From NCBI GenBank assembly GCA_021789355.1, contig JAJYJR010000040.1, positions 1 through 18,273 of the forward strand: a DNA stretch of 18,273 nucleotides, in the 5' to 3' direction. Below the pieces are notes generated by a model. That model saw only the letters and a program-made list of their open reading frames with translations. It searched no databases and was not told the DNA's origin. Position numbers and translations under genes: made by a program. The stretch is from Chloroflexota bacterium. GTDB lineage: Bacteria > Chloroflexota > Limnocylindria > Limnocylindrales > CSP1-4. Positions 1 to 10,200 of this stretch are shown piece by piece; position 1 is the first letter of the stretch; the number at the start of each line of letters is the position of its first letter.

Positions 1-300
1 TTCGGCATCGTCGGACCGCTGGTGGCTCATGACGTCCGCCCGTCATGGCGCTGGCTTGCCGTGGCGGGTCTCGTCGGAGGCGGTCCGACGTTTCTGGGCA
101 CGATCGTCGGCACGGCGGTCAACTCGCCGATCATCTTCGTCGCCTTCCTGGCCCTCGCCGCGGGCGCCATCCTCAACGTGGTCGGTGAGTTGATCGTGGC
201 CGGCCGCCGGGCATCGTGGGAGCTCACGCTCTGGGGCCTGTTCTTCGGCTTCCTGGCGGGCGTCGGGACCGACCTCATCCTCGTGGCTACCGGCGCTTGA
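1..300 (+). CDS. ZIP-family metal transporter, C-terminal part (cut by window start)
   Basis: The reading frame is open from base 1 to the stop at 298-300, so the gene begins outside the window; the GTG at 22 is only an internal codon. About 99 residues remain and they hold three hydrophobic segments: one around GGGPTFLGTIVG, one around FVAFLALAAGAILNVVGE, and a last one around WGLFFGFLAGVGTDLIL that ends almost at the C-terminus. This pattern matches the last membrane helices of ZIP (ZupT-like) divalent-metal permeases, which take up zinc or other divalent metals across the inner membrane. The metal-binding helices typical of the family would lie upstream and cannot be checked. The last 14 bases overlap the end of the convergent nuclease-like gene. 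It is probably a host chromosomal gene flanking the defence island. Family assignment is good; substrate is unknown. Confidence 0.75.
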   Translation, partial: FGIVGPLVAHDVRPSWRWLAVAGLVGGGPTFLGTIVGTAVNSPIIFVAFLALAAGAILNVVGELIVAGRRASWELTLWGLFFGFLAGVGTDLILVATGA

Positions 301-961
301 GGGGCGCGTCGCGGCGGACCGTACGAGCGCGCGTCAAGCTCCCCGCCGAGCGGCCGGCCGACAGCACGGGGGCACCCAAGTCGGTCTCGGTGCGTGAGGC
401 GGATGCGGCGCAGATCTCGCTGGGCAGCCGCCCCCACGAGTCGGCATCGGCCGCGGAGCGTGATAGCGGGACGTCCTCGCCGCGCTCCGCGCCCTCTTCA
501 GCCATCAGTGCGGACGCAGCCGCAATTGCTTCGCGGCTCATCTCCTTGCTCGCGAGTTGGGTGACCCCGTCAACGGTCCGCTGCATGTTCTCAGGGAGCG
601 CAAACAGCTCGACCATGATTCCCGCGGCAATTTGACCGGCCGTCGTCCGAGTGAAGATCGCGTGGAAGTCAGGATTCGTGAGGACGAGCAGCCGTTCTTC
701 GGCGGCGACCAACGTCAGGTAGTAGACCTCGTTCAGACAAGTTGCCACCTTTCCGGTGGGGTGGTTCCCGCCGCTGGTCAGCCCGCTGCTGGCCTTTATC
801 GAGGCAACGACCCGCCCGTCTTGCGAGACGGCGTCGAACTCGTGCGTCCCGCCGGGTGCCAATCGCAACACTCTCGCGGCGAAGGCTTGACCGTACCGTT
901 CAGCTAGCCGATTTCGCACCCAGGGCTCGACCGTGTATCGCAAGTACGACGTGTTGGCCAT
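287..961 (-). CDS. Small PD-(D/E)XK-like nuclease candidate, last gene of the defence island
   Basis: The product has 224 residues. The start ATG is preceded by a good ribosome site (GAAGGTGAG, + strand 967-975, about 6 bases away). The N-terminal 130 residues are the conserved-looking core: an early helix containing E12, then GGTHEFDAVS with D43, then a strand ending in S54-I55-K56, followed by SSGLTSGG. This resembles the D...(D/E)xK layout of restriction-endonuclease folds, but with serine where the second acidic residue should be, so an active site is plausible yet variant. A hydrophobic strand-rich segment (YYLTLVAAEERLLVLTN) follows. The last 70 or so residues are low-complexity and rich in A, S and R, and probably disordered. 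It lies 198 bp downstream of the DptH-like gene on the same strand and may be a partner or effector of that cassette. It could instead be a standalone orphan; the exact family is not recognised. Confidence 0.55.
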   Translation of the reverse strand: MANTSYLRYTVEPWVRNRLAERYGQAFAARVLRLAPGGTHEFDAVSQDGRVVASIKASSGLTSGGNHPTGKVATCLNEVYYLTLVAAEERLLVLTNPDFHAIFTRTTAGQIAAGIMVELFALPENMQRTVDGVTQLASKEMSREAIAAASALMAEEGAERGEDVPLSRSAADADSWGRLPSEICAASASRTETDLGAPVLSAGRSAGSLTRARTVRRDAPLKRR

Positions 962-1003
962 GGATGCTCACCTTCGTGGTGCGGCTCTCGAGGAACGGGA
1001 GCA

Positions 1004-1069
1004 GCTCTTGCGACGGGCGGCCAGATCTGACCTATCTGAGCCATACGCCGGCAGCCCTGTCACAAGAGC
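1004..1069. repeat. Imperfect inverted repeat in the gap between the DptH-like and nuclease-like genes
   Basis: GCTCTTGCGAC at 1004-1014 pairs with GTCACAAGAGC at 1059-1069 with one mismatch, across a 44-base loop. It lies in the only gap (962-1159) inside the defence island. It could be an operator for the downstream gene or a long stem in the transcript. The loop is long and no T-run follows, so a rho-independent terminator is unlikely. The remaining bases of the gap show a short direct repeat TCAGAT (minus strand) and no convincing promoter. Confidence 0.3.
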
Positions 1070-1159
1070 AGTTCCGCAGGCGCCCTGTGCACCCCAAACC
1101 CAGACACGCCGGCCGCCGGAGAGCTACAAGGTGGCAATCGAAGTCAGGGCTAACCCATT

Positions 1160-4100
1160 TCACCCATTGCGCTCGAAATAGGGGTGGATCGTGACACGAA
1201 CGAAGCGTGGGAACTGCTTGCTGTAGAGGACGCAAGTCAATGGTGGCAGCCCGCGCATGATGCTGGCCAGGTGGTCAGCTTCTGCGCCGGATGTCTTGCC
1301 GAGGACAGTCCGCTGGATGTCGCGGATCTGCTCGACGTTGGTCTGCGAGAAGTAGACCTTGGTCGCCGTCGAGCCGGCGACAGCAGTTGGCAGGTCCGTC
1401 GGAAACTGCGACGCGATCACAACCCCTAGTCCGAACGCCCGGCCCTCGCGCATCAGGGGTTCGAGGAACGGCGACTCGACAAGCCGCCACGCCTCATCGA
1501 GAACCGCCAGCCGGACGAGCTTGTGCGCCTGTGGTTGGCGAATCAAGTAGTTGTAGAGCGCCATGAGGAAGAACTCCGCGACCGAGTTCTTCACCTCGTC
1601 GCCAGGGAGCTGTGCGAGCCGGATAACCGTGCTCTTCTCGGCGATGCTGGCGAAGTCCGTCAGCTGCGCGCCCGAACTGAATAGCTCGAGGTCAAAGATC
1701 GGTGACATCCGCCCGAGCAGCGCCTGATTGTCCTTGTCCTCGCTCAATTCCCGCTGCACGGCCTCGAAGGCAGGGTAGGTCTGACTCGCGTCGGGTACGA
1801 ACGCCCGCGTCGGCACTCCCGCATCCTCGTAGACCGCCTTCATCGCCTCCCGCAACCGGTATGCCTGCTGATCCCCGAGGCGGTAGATGCGCTTGATGAT
1901 GTCGGTTAGTTGGTGGAGGTGGTGCGTTGGGTTGACGCGACCGCTGCGCGGATCGACCGCCGGCGCCAGCGGATTGAACGGTAGGCTCTGTTCGGTCGGG
2001 TCGTAGACACTGAAGGCTTCCGTTTCCGCGTATGTCCTGTCTGAGTAGTCGTCCTTGAAATCGAGGATCAACGCGGGAACTTTGAACGGGCGCATATCGG
2101 CGAGGATCGCTTTGGTGGCCTGGGTCTTGCCGCTGCCGGTCTCACCGGTAATCATCAGGTGCGGATTAGGCAGTCGATCCTCCGGGGACTGCGGATCGAA
2201 CCAGATGTCGCGCGGTCTGCCGTACTCCCCGGGCGAGGTTCCCAACAGCGCGCGCGGCCGGTCCGGCCCCGCCGCGGCGGTCTTGAGCGGAAGCGTCGAC
2301 GCAACGGGCTTCGTCTCAGGTGGTGCGGCACCCTCAGTATCGGAGCCAGACGCGGGCTTCTGGGGCGCTACCGGTGGCTCCTCGCCCAGATGCTCGGGCT
2401 CGCCTCCCTCGCCTCCGTCCGCTCTGCCTTCCAACTCCGGCGGGCCAGCCGGAATCAGGACCTCGATCTGGCGTTCATTGAGCTCAGTGATCGCAACCGG
2501 CACCGAGTCCTCGCCGTCTAGTGCCGCCACGTTCATGGCGCTCAAGGATTCCGTATCGACGCCCAGTCGGACGTCAATGAGTTGACAACGAAGGTCGGCT
2601 TTGACGGAGCCGTCGAGGAGTCGCTGAAGGCGATCAGCCCAGAGCTTGCGCTCCTCGGCGGTGTAGGTGCCCTTCGTAAGTTCCCGGTAGAGGTGCTCGC
2701 GCAAGATCTCGCGCCGCGCAGGTGTCGTGATCAACTCGTCAGAGCGGCTCGCGCCAAAGACCTGTTCAAGAAGGCGACGAGTCGAGAGCATCTGATCGAT
2801 GGCCGTGCCGGACACGACTCCGCTCGTTACTGCATACTCCGTGCCTTTGGCCTGCACGGCCTTGACCTCGATGACACTTATGGTGCAGTGATCGTTAGTC
2901 CAGGTGAAGCCGACGAGATCGGCACGTAGCGGATCATCGCTGAGATGGAGCCAGCGGCGAGCCTCAGCGCCGTCAAGGCTGACCAGCAATCGGCTGGCCT
3001 CGTCGCTGGACTTCCGGAACCAGCGGGCTGCGATCAGCGTTCCAAGCAATCCCTTGATCCGGTTGAAGTTGGTCCTGCCGGAGGAGTCGGGCCGAAGATT
3101 CAAGATGCCTGCGTCGAGCAGGTCGCTCAGCTGCTCGAGGAGGTCATCGAGATCCTCGTTACTTATGTAGGCGTTGTATTCGCGTACCACATCGCGCAGA
3201 GGCCGGCGGAAGGGAACCGTCGTCCGGGCGAAGCCCGCGACATCACGCTCGCCGTCCCGCGCGGTCATGATCCGCAGCTTGCCGATGCTGAGGTCGCGAT
3301 CGACTTGTCGGTCTGCAACGGCCGTCCATGGGATGCGGGTAGCGATCCCGTGCAGCGCCTCGCGAAGCTTCGCCTGTTGATGCACCGCGAGGTACGACGT
3401 GCCGGCAGGGGCGAGACGCCGGACTAGATTGTCGTAGTCCTCAAAGGGACCCCCCGAAGCAGGCTCCAATTCAACCGTCTTGTGCATCTCGCGGTAGGCG
3501 ATCCGGCGTGGGACCGCCAACGGTTGGATCGGGTGCAAGGCGGCCCGCGCCGGATTCATCTGGCCGGTGCTCTGATCGAACGCGACAACCAGATGGTGTA
3601 GATCGTCGTCCGGCGGGACAAGTTCCTGCCGCGGTAACTCCTTGATTTCGAAGGTGAAGAGGCGGTGAGGGGTGATCGCACGGAACACACGGGCAATTCG
3701 ATCCTCCTCGGCCTCGTCGAGCCGCAGTTCGACCCCGACCTTGGAGCGTGGATGGCGGTAGATCGTAAGGTGTGCGCCGCTGAGCTTCCCCTCGTCCGCC
3801 AGGTCCGCGAGCATGCCGAGATACGCGCCAGCATCCGGCGGGTCGATCAGGCCGAGGCGGTAGCCGCGCTGCGAATGCGACTCTAGGGCCAGTTGCGCCT
3901 CAACGAGCGCACGGACGCTCGCGAGACCGTCGTCTGACGCGCCGCCCTCGGTCTCCCGTCCGAAGTACGGCAACGGACCCAGCCGGCTCAGGTACCCAAG
4001 GATCGTCTCGGTGCTGATCGCAACCGACGGAATCAGGATCGACGTCAGGAAGAACGGCAGCCGCTCGGCTGAATGCGCAATCAGTGCTTTGTCGCGATCC

Positions 4101-5698
4101 TCGAGGCGGTCGCGCTGGGCGTCGACGATCTGGGCATATCGAGCGTAGTGCCAGAGGAACAATGGATGGGTAGGAGCCACAATCGCATAGATCTTGTCAT
4201 CGATCCGCACCACCACGATTTCGAGAAGCAGGAGGTGCCCGAGGATCTCGTTCGCATCCTGCCCGAACCGCTGGTATAGCGCCTCGAAGTTTCCCCGCAG
4301 CGTCGCGTTGAGCGACTCGTACGCGGCGATGTAAGCGAGGAGAATCGCCCGGGTCGGCGGATGCGCGGCGACGGCCAGTGGCTCTACGGCCAAAGCACGA
4401 ATCCAGGGGAGTACTGCCTCGCGCGCCTCGCGATAGACAGCGAAGCGCCCGGTAAGCTCGGCCCCGGCGTCGTCGCCCGAGAGGTGGGCGAGGAACTCGG
4501 CGATGCGGTCGCCTTGCCACCGGGTGACGAGATGCTGCTCGACGTCGAAGCGGCGCAACGCGCTCTCCAGATCGGGCGCTTCGATCTCGATCAGCCCACC
4601 GTAGGTGTCCTCACCAAGCACCTTACCGAGTAGGTTCAGGACATCGAGCCTCGCGGTGGCCACCGCCTCGGTAGCGCCGTCCGGCAGCCTGGTCCGGATC
4701 GTCTCCGGCCGGAGCTTGCCCTCGTCGAGGTTGTTCAGGACCTCCTGCAGGTGACCCACGATTGCCGCGACATCCTCCGCCCGGTCCTCGTCGACGAGGG
4801 CTTCGGCGGCGACCTTGCTCGCCTTCTCGGTCGGCAATCGCCTAGGGCTGTCGGGCTTGGGTTTCTTTGTTCGCGCCCGCACCAACCGATCGGCCGCCTG
4901 GAACGACACAGAGGCTGCGCCGTCACCTTCGACGCGTGTTCGGTCGAGCTGACTCAGCGCCTCCTGGAGCGTCCTTCGGGCGTCTGAATCGGTCTCCGCC
5001 TGGATCACATCGGTGATCCGCCGCCGATCCTGAGCGTTCAGCATCTGGAGCCGGCTCGACAACTCGCGATTGCGTTCCAGCCGCCGCTTGACCGCGGCTT
5101 CATGGGGGTCGTTGAAGAGCTCACGATCAGGCAGCAACCCAAGGCTTCCGATCTCGCGGCTGCTCGCGTCGAGGAAGTCGTGGCCCGTCTTCCCGGCGAG
5201 CGCTGTGTAATAGTCGATCAGGGGCGCCAAACCGATTGTGTCGTCAGCGTCGAGCAGGCGCCACCATCGAGCCTGCACTTCGCTCTGGCCTGCCTCCTCG
5301 CCGAGCGCACGGCGCACGAGAATCGACTTCAAGTCGCGGGAGGTGATCGCACTGAAGTCTTCGAGAGACGACAGCTTGGCCTCGTCGCCGTGGGCGATGA
5401 CCACGATCAGGGCACTCAAGTCGCGGTCGTTACGCCAGCGCTCGGCCTGCTCGACTTCGCCCGAGAAGTTATCGCGCGTGAAACCGGCGGCCGTCGCCGC
5501 TGCCGGCCCTCCCTCACGCAGGTAAGCGATCCGCAGTTCGATTCCCTCGTCACGAAGTGCCGCAAGAGATTGCAGCAGGCGGTTGGGATCCGGTGCGGGA
5601 ACGTCCCGAACGAGCACGCCAACGGCGCCCTGACGACGACGAACTCCTTCCGCGATGAGGTCGGCGAGCACCTCGGCTGGAGACTGTCCGCTGGCCAC
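1160..5698 (-). CDS. DptH-like HerA/FtsK-type ATPase with internal PD-(D/E)XK nuclease domain
   Basis: The product has 1512 residues, close to the size of DptH, the large ATPase of the phosphorothioate-dependent restriction cassette DptFGH. A helical N-terminal region (to about 880) has no obvious signature. Residues about 880-990 look like a PD-(D/E)XK nuclease: RADLVG with D927, then a strand ending E944-V945-K946. Residues about 1085-1140 are a proline-, glutamate- and glycine-rich linker. The C-terminal 370 residues are a P-loop motor of the HerA/FtsK class: Walker A GETGSGKT (1185-1192), a following DFKDDYSD strand (1213-1220) typical of DNA-translocating motors, and Walker B VLDEAW (D1401, E1402). 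It starts with GTG one base after the stop of the DptG-like gene; a GGGGAG ribosome site lies inside the end of that gene. The likely role is an ATP-driven DNA translocase or nuclease of a restriction complex. The motor is certain; the DptH name rests on architecture and gene order. A HerA protein of another defence family is the alternative. Confidence 0.7.
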   Translation of the reverse strand: MASGQSPAEVLADLIAEGVRRRQGAVGVLVRDVPAPDPNRLLQSLAALRDEGIELRIAYLREGGPAAATAAGFTRDNFSGEVEQAERWRNDRDLSALIVVIAHGDEAKLSSLEDFSAITSRDLKSILVRRALGEEAGQSEVQARWWRLLDADDTIGLAPLIDYYTALAGKTGHDFLDASSREIGSLGLLPDRELFNDPHEAAVKRRLERNRELSSRLQMLNAQDRRRITDVIQAETDSDARRTLQEALSQLDRTRVEGDGAASVSFQAADRLVRARTKKPKPDSPRRLPTEKASKVAAEALVDEDRAEDVAAIVGHLQEVLNNLDEGKLRPETIRTRLPDGATEAVATARLDVLNLLGKVLGEDTYGGLIEIEAPDLESALRRFDVEQHLVTRWQGDRIAEFLAHLSGDDAGAELTGRFAVYREAREAVLPWIRALAVEPLAVAAHPPTRAILLAYIAAYESLNATLRGNFEALYQRFGQDANEILGHLLLLEIVVVRIDDKIYAIVAPTHPLFLWHYARYAQIVDAQRDRLEDRDKALIAHSAERLPFFLTSILIPSVAISTETILGYLSRLGPLPYFGRETEGGASDDGLASVRALVEAQLALESHSQRGYRLGLIDPPDAGAYLGMLADLADEGKLSGAHLTIYRHPRSKVGVELRLDEAEEDRIARVFRAITPHRLFTFEIKELPRQELVPPDDDLHHLVVAFDQSTGQMNPARAALHPIQPLAVPRRIAYREMHKTVELEPASGGPFEDYDNLVRRLAPAGTSYLAVHQQAKLREALHGIATRIPWTAVADRQVDRDLSIGKLRIMTARDGERDVAGFARTTVPFRRPLRDVVREYNAYISNEDLDDLLEQLSDLLDAGILNLRPDSSGRTNFNRIKGLLGTLIAARWFRKSSDEASRLLVSLDGAEARRWLHLSDDPLRADLVGFTWTNDHCTISVIEVKAVQAKGTEYAVTSGVVSGTAIDQMLSTRRLLEQVFGASRSDELITTPARREILREHLYRELTKGTYTAEERKLWADRLQRLLDGSVKADLRCQLIDVRLGVDTESLSAMNVAALDGEDSVPVAITELNERQIEVLIPAGPPELEGRADGGEGGEPEHLGEEPPVAPQKPASGSDTEGAAPPETKPVASTLPLKTAAAGPDRPRALLGTSPGEYGRPRDIWFDPQSPEDRLPNPHLMITGETGSGKTQATKAILADMRPFKVPALILDFKDDYSDRTYAETEAFSVYDPTEQSLPFNPLAPAVDPRSGRVNPTHHLHQLTDIIKRIYRLGDQQAYRLREAMKAVYEDAGVPTRAFVPDASQTYPAFEAVQRELSEDKDNQALLGRMSPIFDLELFSSGAQLTDFASIAEKSTVIRLAQLPGDEVKNSVAEFFLMALYNYLIRQPQAHKLVRLAVLDEAWRLVESPFLEPLMREGRAFGLGVVIASQFPTDLPTAVAGSTATKVYFSQTNVEQIRDIQRTVLGKTSGAEADHLASIMRGLPPLTCVLYSKQFPRFVRVTIHPYFERNG

Positions 5699-5699
5699 C

Positions 5700-7205
5700 T
5701 CAAATGCTCCCCTCGGGCCGGGTCGTGATCATGGTTCGGCCGTCGGCGTACGCCTTGGCGTAGCCGCACTCGACAAGCAAATCGCGGAACTCCTCGACGT
5801 TGCGGCGAAGGTCCTCCTCGTTGATCGAAACGACCGACGGCCAGAACTCCTCGTCCCGGAGGTTCGTGTAGCGGATCACGGCGTCGTCCTCAGGCCTTCC
5901 AACGACGACGCCGAGTGACTCGCGCAGCCGCTCGAGGAATTCTGGGAACTCGACCGGCTCGTCAGGCTCGACCGTGGCAGCGACCAGCGTCTCAAGGAAC
6001 TCAGCGGTCGCTGTATAGCGCTTTCGAAGCTTGCCACCGCGACCCTGATTCGACCATGGGGCCAAGAAACCGGCGCGACGTCCCAATTCGATAAGCGAGC
6101 CGATTGGCGCCTCGCGAACCCGGTCGACCGCGTCCTCGGCCATCGCCCGGGCGAGCGCTTCCGTAGGCTCCGTGCCTCCGGCGCAGTAGGTGCTGTAGAG
6201 CGCGGCGACCCGGTTCCCCAGGTCGGCGTCTACAAGAGCGACCTCGATTTGCTTGGCGGTCGTGCCAAACTCGGAGACAACATGCTCAAGGAATCGCGAG
6301 CGGATGACGCCCTCGATCGCATCGCCAGCCCTCGCTAGGGTGGTCCGGCTGGCGTCCGCTACCGAGACCAGCGTCCCGTCGAAGAGGTCGAGCAGGATCG
6401 GCGGTCGCGGGGCCTGATCGTCCCGCTCGGCCCAGCGCGACACCGCGTGGACGTGCAGCACGAAGCAGCCGAAGAGCATCAGCCTACGCAGCGAGTTGAG
6501 TTTGGACCCAGAGTCGCGCTCGAACCGCGCGAGGCGGTCGTACGCGTCGCGTAGGTTGCGGAGTGTCGGTGAGATGAGCTGCCCGTCCGATGTCTCGAAC
6601 AGGTGATCGCTGCGGGCGATCAGGGCGGCGACCTCGATGCTCGGGGTGGCCTCCCGCGCTTCGCCGAACTCCAACATCGGCATGGCAAGCGTCGTCCACG
6701 GATCGCTCTCGGACTGGAGCAACTCCCGGAGATAGTCGGCCGCTTCTGTCCGGCCCGTCGGCTCTGCCGTCAGGAGCCGGGCGAGAAACTGTCCCATCCG
6801 ATAGTCCGAAGGGTCGCCGGTCACGAAGCGCTCGTTCGAGAGCGTGAAGGACTGCTGATCCGGAAAGACGGCGCCGTCGGCCGCGAGGACGTCAAACGCC
6901 AGGGCCCGCAATCGGGTCACCTTGAGCGCATCCGGGTCACGACCCCTCGACGTCGAGAATGCCGAGCCGTAATCGGCAATCACCTCAGCGTTGGGGTAAC
7001 GCTCCACGTCGACACCGAGCTTCTGGTTGCGCACGTATCGCCGCACCAACCGCGTCACGGCAGTGGTGTCATACGTCCGGCCGGCGAGCGAGCGGGCTAG
7101 GCCATTGGCGACATGCACAGGCTTGATCGAGAAGTTGACCAATCGGAACCCGAACTCCTCGTCGAAGACCGCTTCCAGCAGATCCTTGGTGGGAACAGCG
7201 GTCAC
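5700..7205 (-). CDS. DptG-like middle subunit of the restriction cassette
   Basis: The product has 501 residues, starts with GTG, and overlaps the stop of the upstream DruA-DptF-like gene in a GTGA arrangement, so the two are translationally coupled. No catalytic motif is visible. The protein is mostly helical, with a central hydrophobic patch (LRRLMLFGCFVLHVHAVSRW, about residue 240) followed by a PPILLDLFDG strand. The last 130 residues (RGRGGKLRKRYTATAEFLETLVAA, then FLERLRESLGVVVG and a basic helical tail) look like winged-helix DNA- or protein-binding units. Length, position between a DptF-like and a DptH-like gene, and the RGxGKxxRYT...FLxxL C-terminal pattern agree with DptG, a non-enzymatic partner in DptFGH. 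The name is inferred from context as much as from sequence; it could equally be an unnamed linker subunit. Confidence 0.55.
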   Translation of the reverse strand: MTAVPTKDLLEAVFDEEFGFRLVNFSIKPVHVANGLARSLAGRTYDTTAVTRLVRRYVRNQKLGVDVERYPNAEVIADYGSAFSTSRGRDPDALKVTRLRALAFDVLAADGAVFPDQQSFTLSNERFVTGDPSDYRMGQFLARLLTAEPTGRTEAADYLRELLQSESDPWTTLAMPMLEFGEAREATPSIEVAALIARSDHLFETSDGQLISPTLRNLRDAYDRLARFERDSGSKLNSLRRLMLFGCFVLHVHAVSRWAERDDQAPRPPILLDLFDGTLVSVADASRTTLARAGDAIEGVIRSRFLEHVVSEFGTTAKQIEVALVDADLGNRVAALYSTYCAGGTEPTEALARAMAEDAVDRVREAPIGSLIELGRRAGFLAPWSNQGRGGKLRKRYTATAEFLETLVAATVEPDEPVEFPEFLERLRESLGVVVGRPEDDAVIRYTNLRDEEFWPSVVSINEEDLRRNVEEFRDLLVECGYAKAYADGRTMITTRPEGSI

Positions 7206-10200
7206 AACTGATACCTCGCCGGCTGCCGCTGAACCGCGAACTGCTCGTCAAGGTCGGAATCAACGTTGCGGATGCGGATGTCTACGATCGGCAGATCGCT
7301 CTCAACCGAGCCGTGAATGCGATCGATGAAGCGCGTGATCCGTCTGGTTGCAGTCCGTGACCAACTTGAGCGACCAAGGCCACGCTCAGCCTCGACCAAC
7401 GTCAGGAACAAATCGCGATCGACTTCCACCATGGCGACATCGACGTTGTCCCAGGTAGCAACCAGGGCGAAACTGCGGCGGTCGAGTTGCGAAGCCGGCA
7501 GCCATGCCTCGACCCATGACGCTGTCTTGAGAGGCTCGATCCGAAGGTGTTGATACGAGATGCGGTGAAACGAAACGAACGTTGAAGGTGCCCGCACGTC
7601 GTAACGGTGGCTCTGCCAGAGCTGAATGTGCTCCTTCTCTGTGTCGGCGCAGTCGGGCTCAAAGAAGCGGTTGAGTGCAAGGACAAGGTCGCGGACGATC
7701 GCTGCCGTCGCCTCCTGGCCAGACTTGAGGGTCTCCTGGAACTCGCGCTCGTCACCCGGCACAAGCGCCAAGAGGTCGGGCCCATTTGCGTGCTCAAAGA
7801 AGAAGCGGCGTTTGATGGCCTGGTACGCGGCTATCCGCTCCGTCTCATTTAGCGTCATGGGCCCGGGTGGAGGCTTGCCGAGCCAATCACGGGCAGCGGT
7901 GTCGCCGAGCCAGAGGCGATCGTCCCAATCTGGGTGCGTGATCTCGGCCGGGTCAAACACGGCACGCACGGCGTCGAACAACGCCCCGACGCCACCCCTG
8001 AACGCAAGGTTCGAGTAGACGAACCCGAGCGAGTCCTGCCCGGCGCGCACCCGATCGGTGGCGGATTGGCCGCCCGTAATCAGGTAGGCGATGAACCCGA
8101 CGAGTTGACGCATTGTGACGTGGCCCATTCGGGTCGCCACCACCTCCAGGAGTCGCACGAGTCGCTCACGGACCTGCGGATCGCACAAGGCGACGCGGTT
8201 TGTGATCGCCGGATCGGCAGCGCTCAGGCCAACGTAGAAACGATCCTGGGTGAGGCGCTCGATGACACGCTCAATCACGCTCGCCGACAGAAGATTGCGC
8301 AGGCTCAGATCGACCACCACGACGTTCTCGGACGGATCGGCGGGCCGGCGAGCCTCGACGAAGAAGCGTGCAGTCGTTACCTGGCGCAATGCTTCAGCGA
8401 CCGGCGCGAAGCCATGCTTGGACGCCAGCCGCTGCAGCACGTAGAGAGGCCATTCGTTGATCGCGAGCACGAACGGCTTGCCGTCGTCACGGCTCGCGGT
8501 CCATTGCTCCAGGATCTCGGCATCCGTGCAGGCGTTGGCATCGGTAATCACACGGGTGCCGAGGGCTTCCAACCTTTGTCGCAGCCGCTCGATCAGGTGG
8601 GTCTTGCCGTCACCAGGGTTCCCGGTGACGACGATCTGACGACCCGCTTCCGCCTGTCCCACGAGGTAGTCGTCGACACCCAGATCGACGTGGATCGACT
8701 CCAACTCGTCTGCGGTGAGGCGGTCGGCGTAGCTGTTTGTGCTGCGGTAAAGGCGTTCGATGAAGGTGTGATCACCCTGCTCTCCGGACTGGGCCGCCAC
8801 ACCGATCTCTGCGTCCGTCTCCGAACTCGCGGCACCACCACCGACCCGCCCTGCCCGCCGGTCGCTCTTGCTGCGGCCACGACCGTTGCCGGACGCGCCA
8901 CCAGACTCGGCCGACAGCCGCTCCGTTTCGCGCGAGAGGCGGAATGCATCGAATTCCTCGCCGCGGACTGATTCAAGCACGTCGGGTCTGGTGATCCTGC
9001 TGCTGAGCCAGCGGTCGCGCCAGTAATTGACCAGCACGGCGGTACCCTCACCGCCGGGTGGCAGCAGGTACTGCGGCTCGGCGCTCAGCCGCAACACGAC
9101 GTCATCGGTGTTGGCGCAGAGCGGAACGCCGTAAATGATTCGGCGCGAGTTGTGGCGGAGGAAGCTGTTCGCGTCGAGCCCGAGGGCTTCCAACCCGGTC
9201 CGGATCAGCCGCATCTTCGGACTCGTACCCTCGCCGAAGAGATTGTTGACCTCGCGGCGATTCGAGTCCGAATGGCGCGCGACATCGTTGAGCGAGTGAA
9301 CGGTGTCCGGGGCAAATTGGACGGTGCCGAAGCTCTCGGTCCGTGCCACCTTACGGTAGACGAGCGCGCCGCCTTCAGTCTCCACCTTGAGCCGGTTGTA
9401 CTGGCTCGAGCCGTACGCCTCGTAGAGGCTTGAGGTCGTCACCAGCGCCAGCTTGGCCGGGCGGCTGATCGGGCGCCCGGCCATCGCCGATGCGATGATG
9501 CTCACGCGATCGCCGTAGCGCCGCTCGATGTCGTCCACCACCTGGCGACTCAGCATCATCAACGCGACCAGCTTGCCGCCGAGCACAGCTCGATAGGGCG
9601 GCACCGCCCCACAGGTGATGAGCTCCATCACGTTTGATGCGAGCGCCTCCTGCTTGATTCGCCGGAGCGCCGTCTCGATCGCTCGCCGGCCGTCGGGCTC
9701 TGCCAGTGCCTTGGGCAGATCGCCGCCGCCATCAGTGAATCCAAGGTCCGTCAGGGTCGCGAGCGCCCGATAGAGGTCGGCGAGCGCCCGGGCGCGCTTG
9801 CGCCGGTAGAGCGCGGTGCGCGCCACCGATCCCCAATCAACCGTGGCTACACGGCCGTGGTCTGCGGCGTTCTGCGCATTGCGGATCAGGAGGTAATCGG
9901 CGTCGCGCTCCTCACCTGCCGCATCGAGTTTGGCAAGTCGGTCCACGGTGCTTCGGCGTTCGATAGCCTCCAGCGCGCTGACCGTCTTGCTGACCGCCGC
10001 GAAGGGATCGCTCGAGATACCGAGGTCGGCGCTGTAGGTGTTCTCTATCGCTTCGCGCAGGACCCGCATGATGTGCCCTGCGAGTTCCCAGCGCTTGGTC
10101 GCGTCTAAGTCCGGCAGGCGGCGCTCCAGACCGTTCGCCGACCAGCCGAAGTGGTCGTCACGCTTCGCGAGACCGAGCACCGGATTCCCCAGCGCCGCGA

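Noticed and set aside
7934..8971. Plus-strand open frame (345 codons) opposite the DruA-DptF fusion
   Set aside because: It is antisense to the region that encodes the linker and Walker A motif and shows no recognisable domain or ribosome site.
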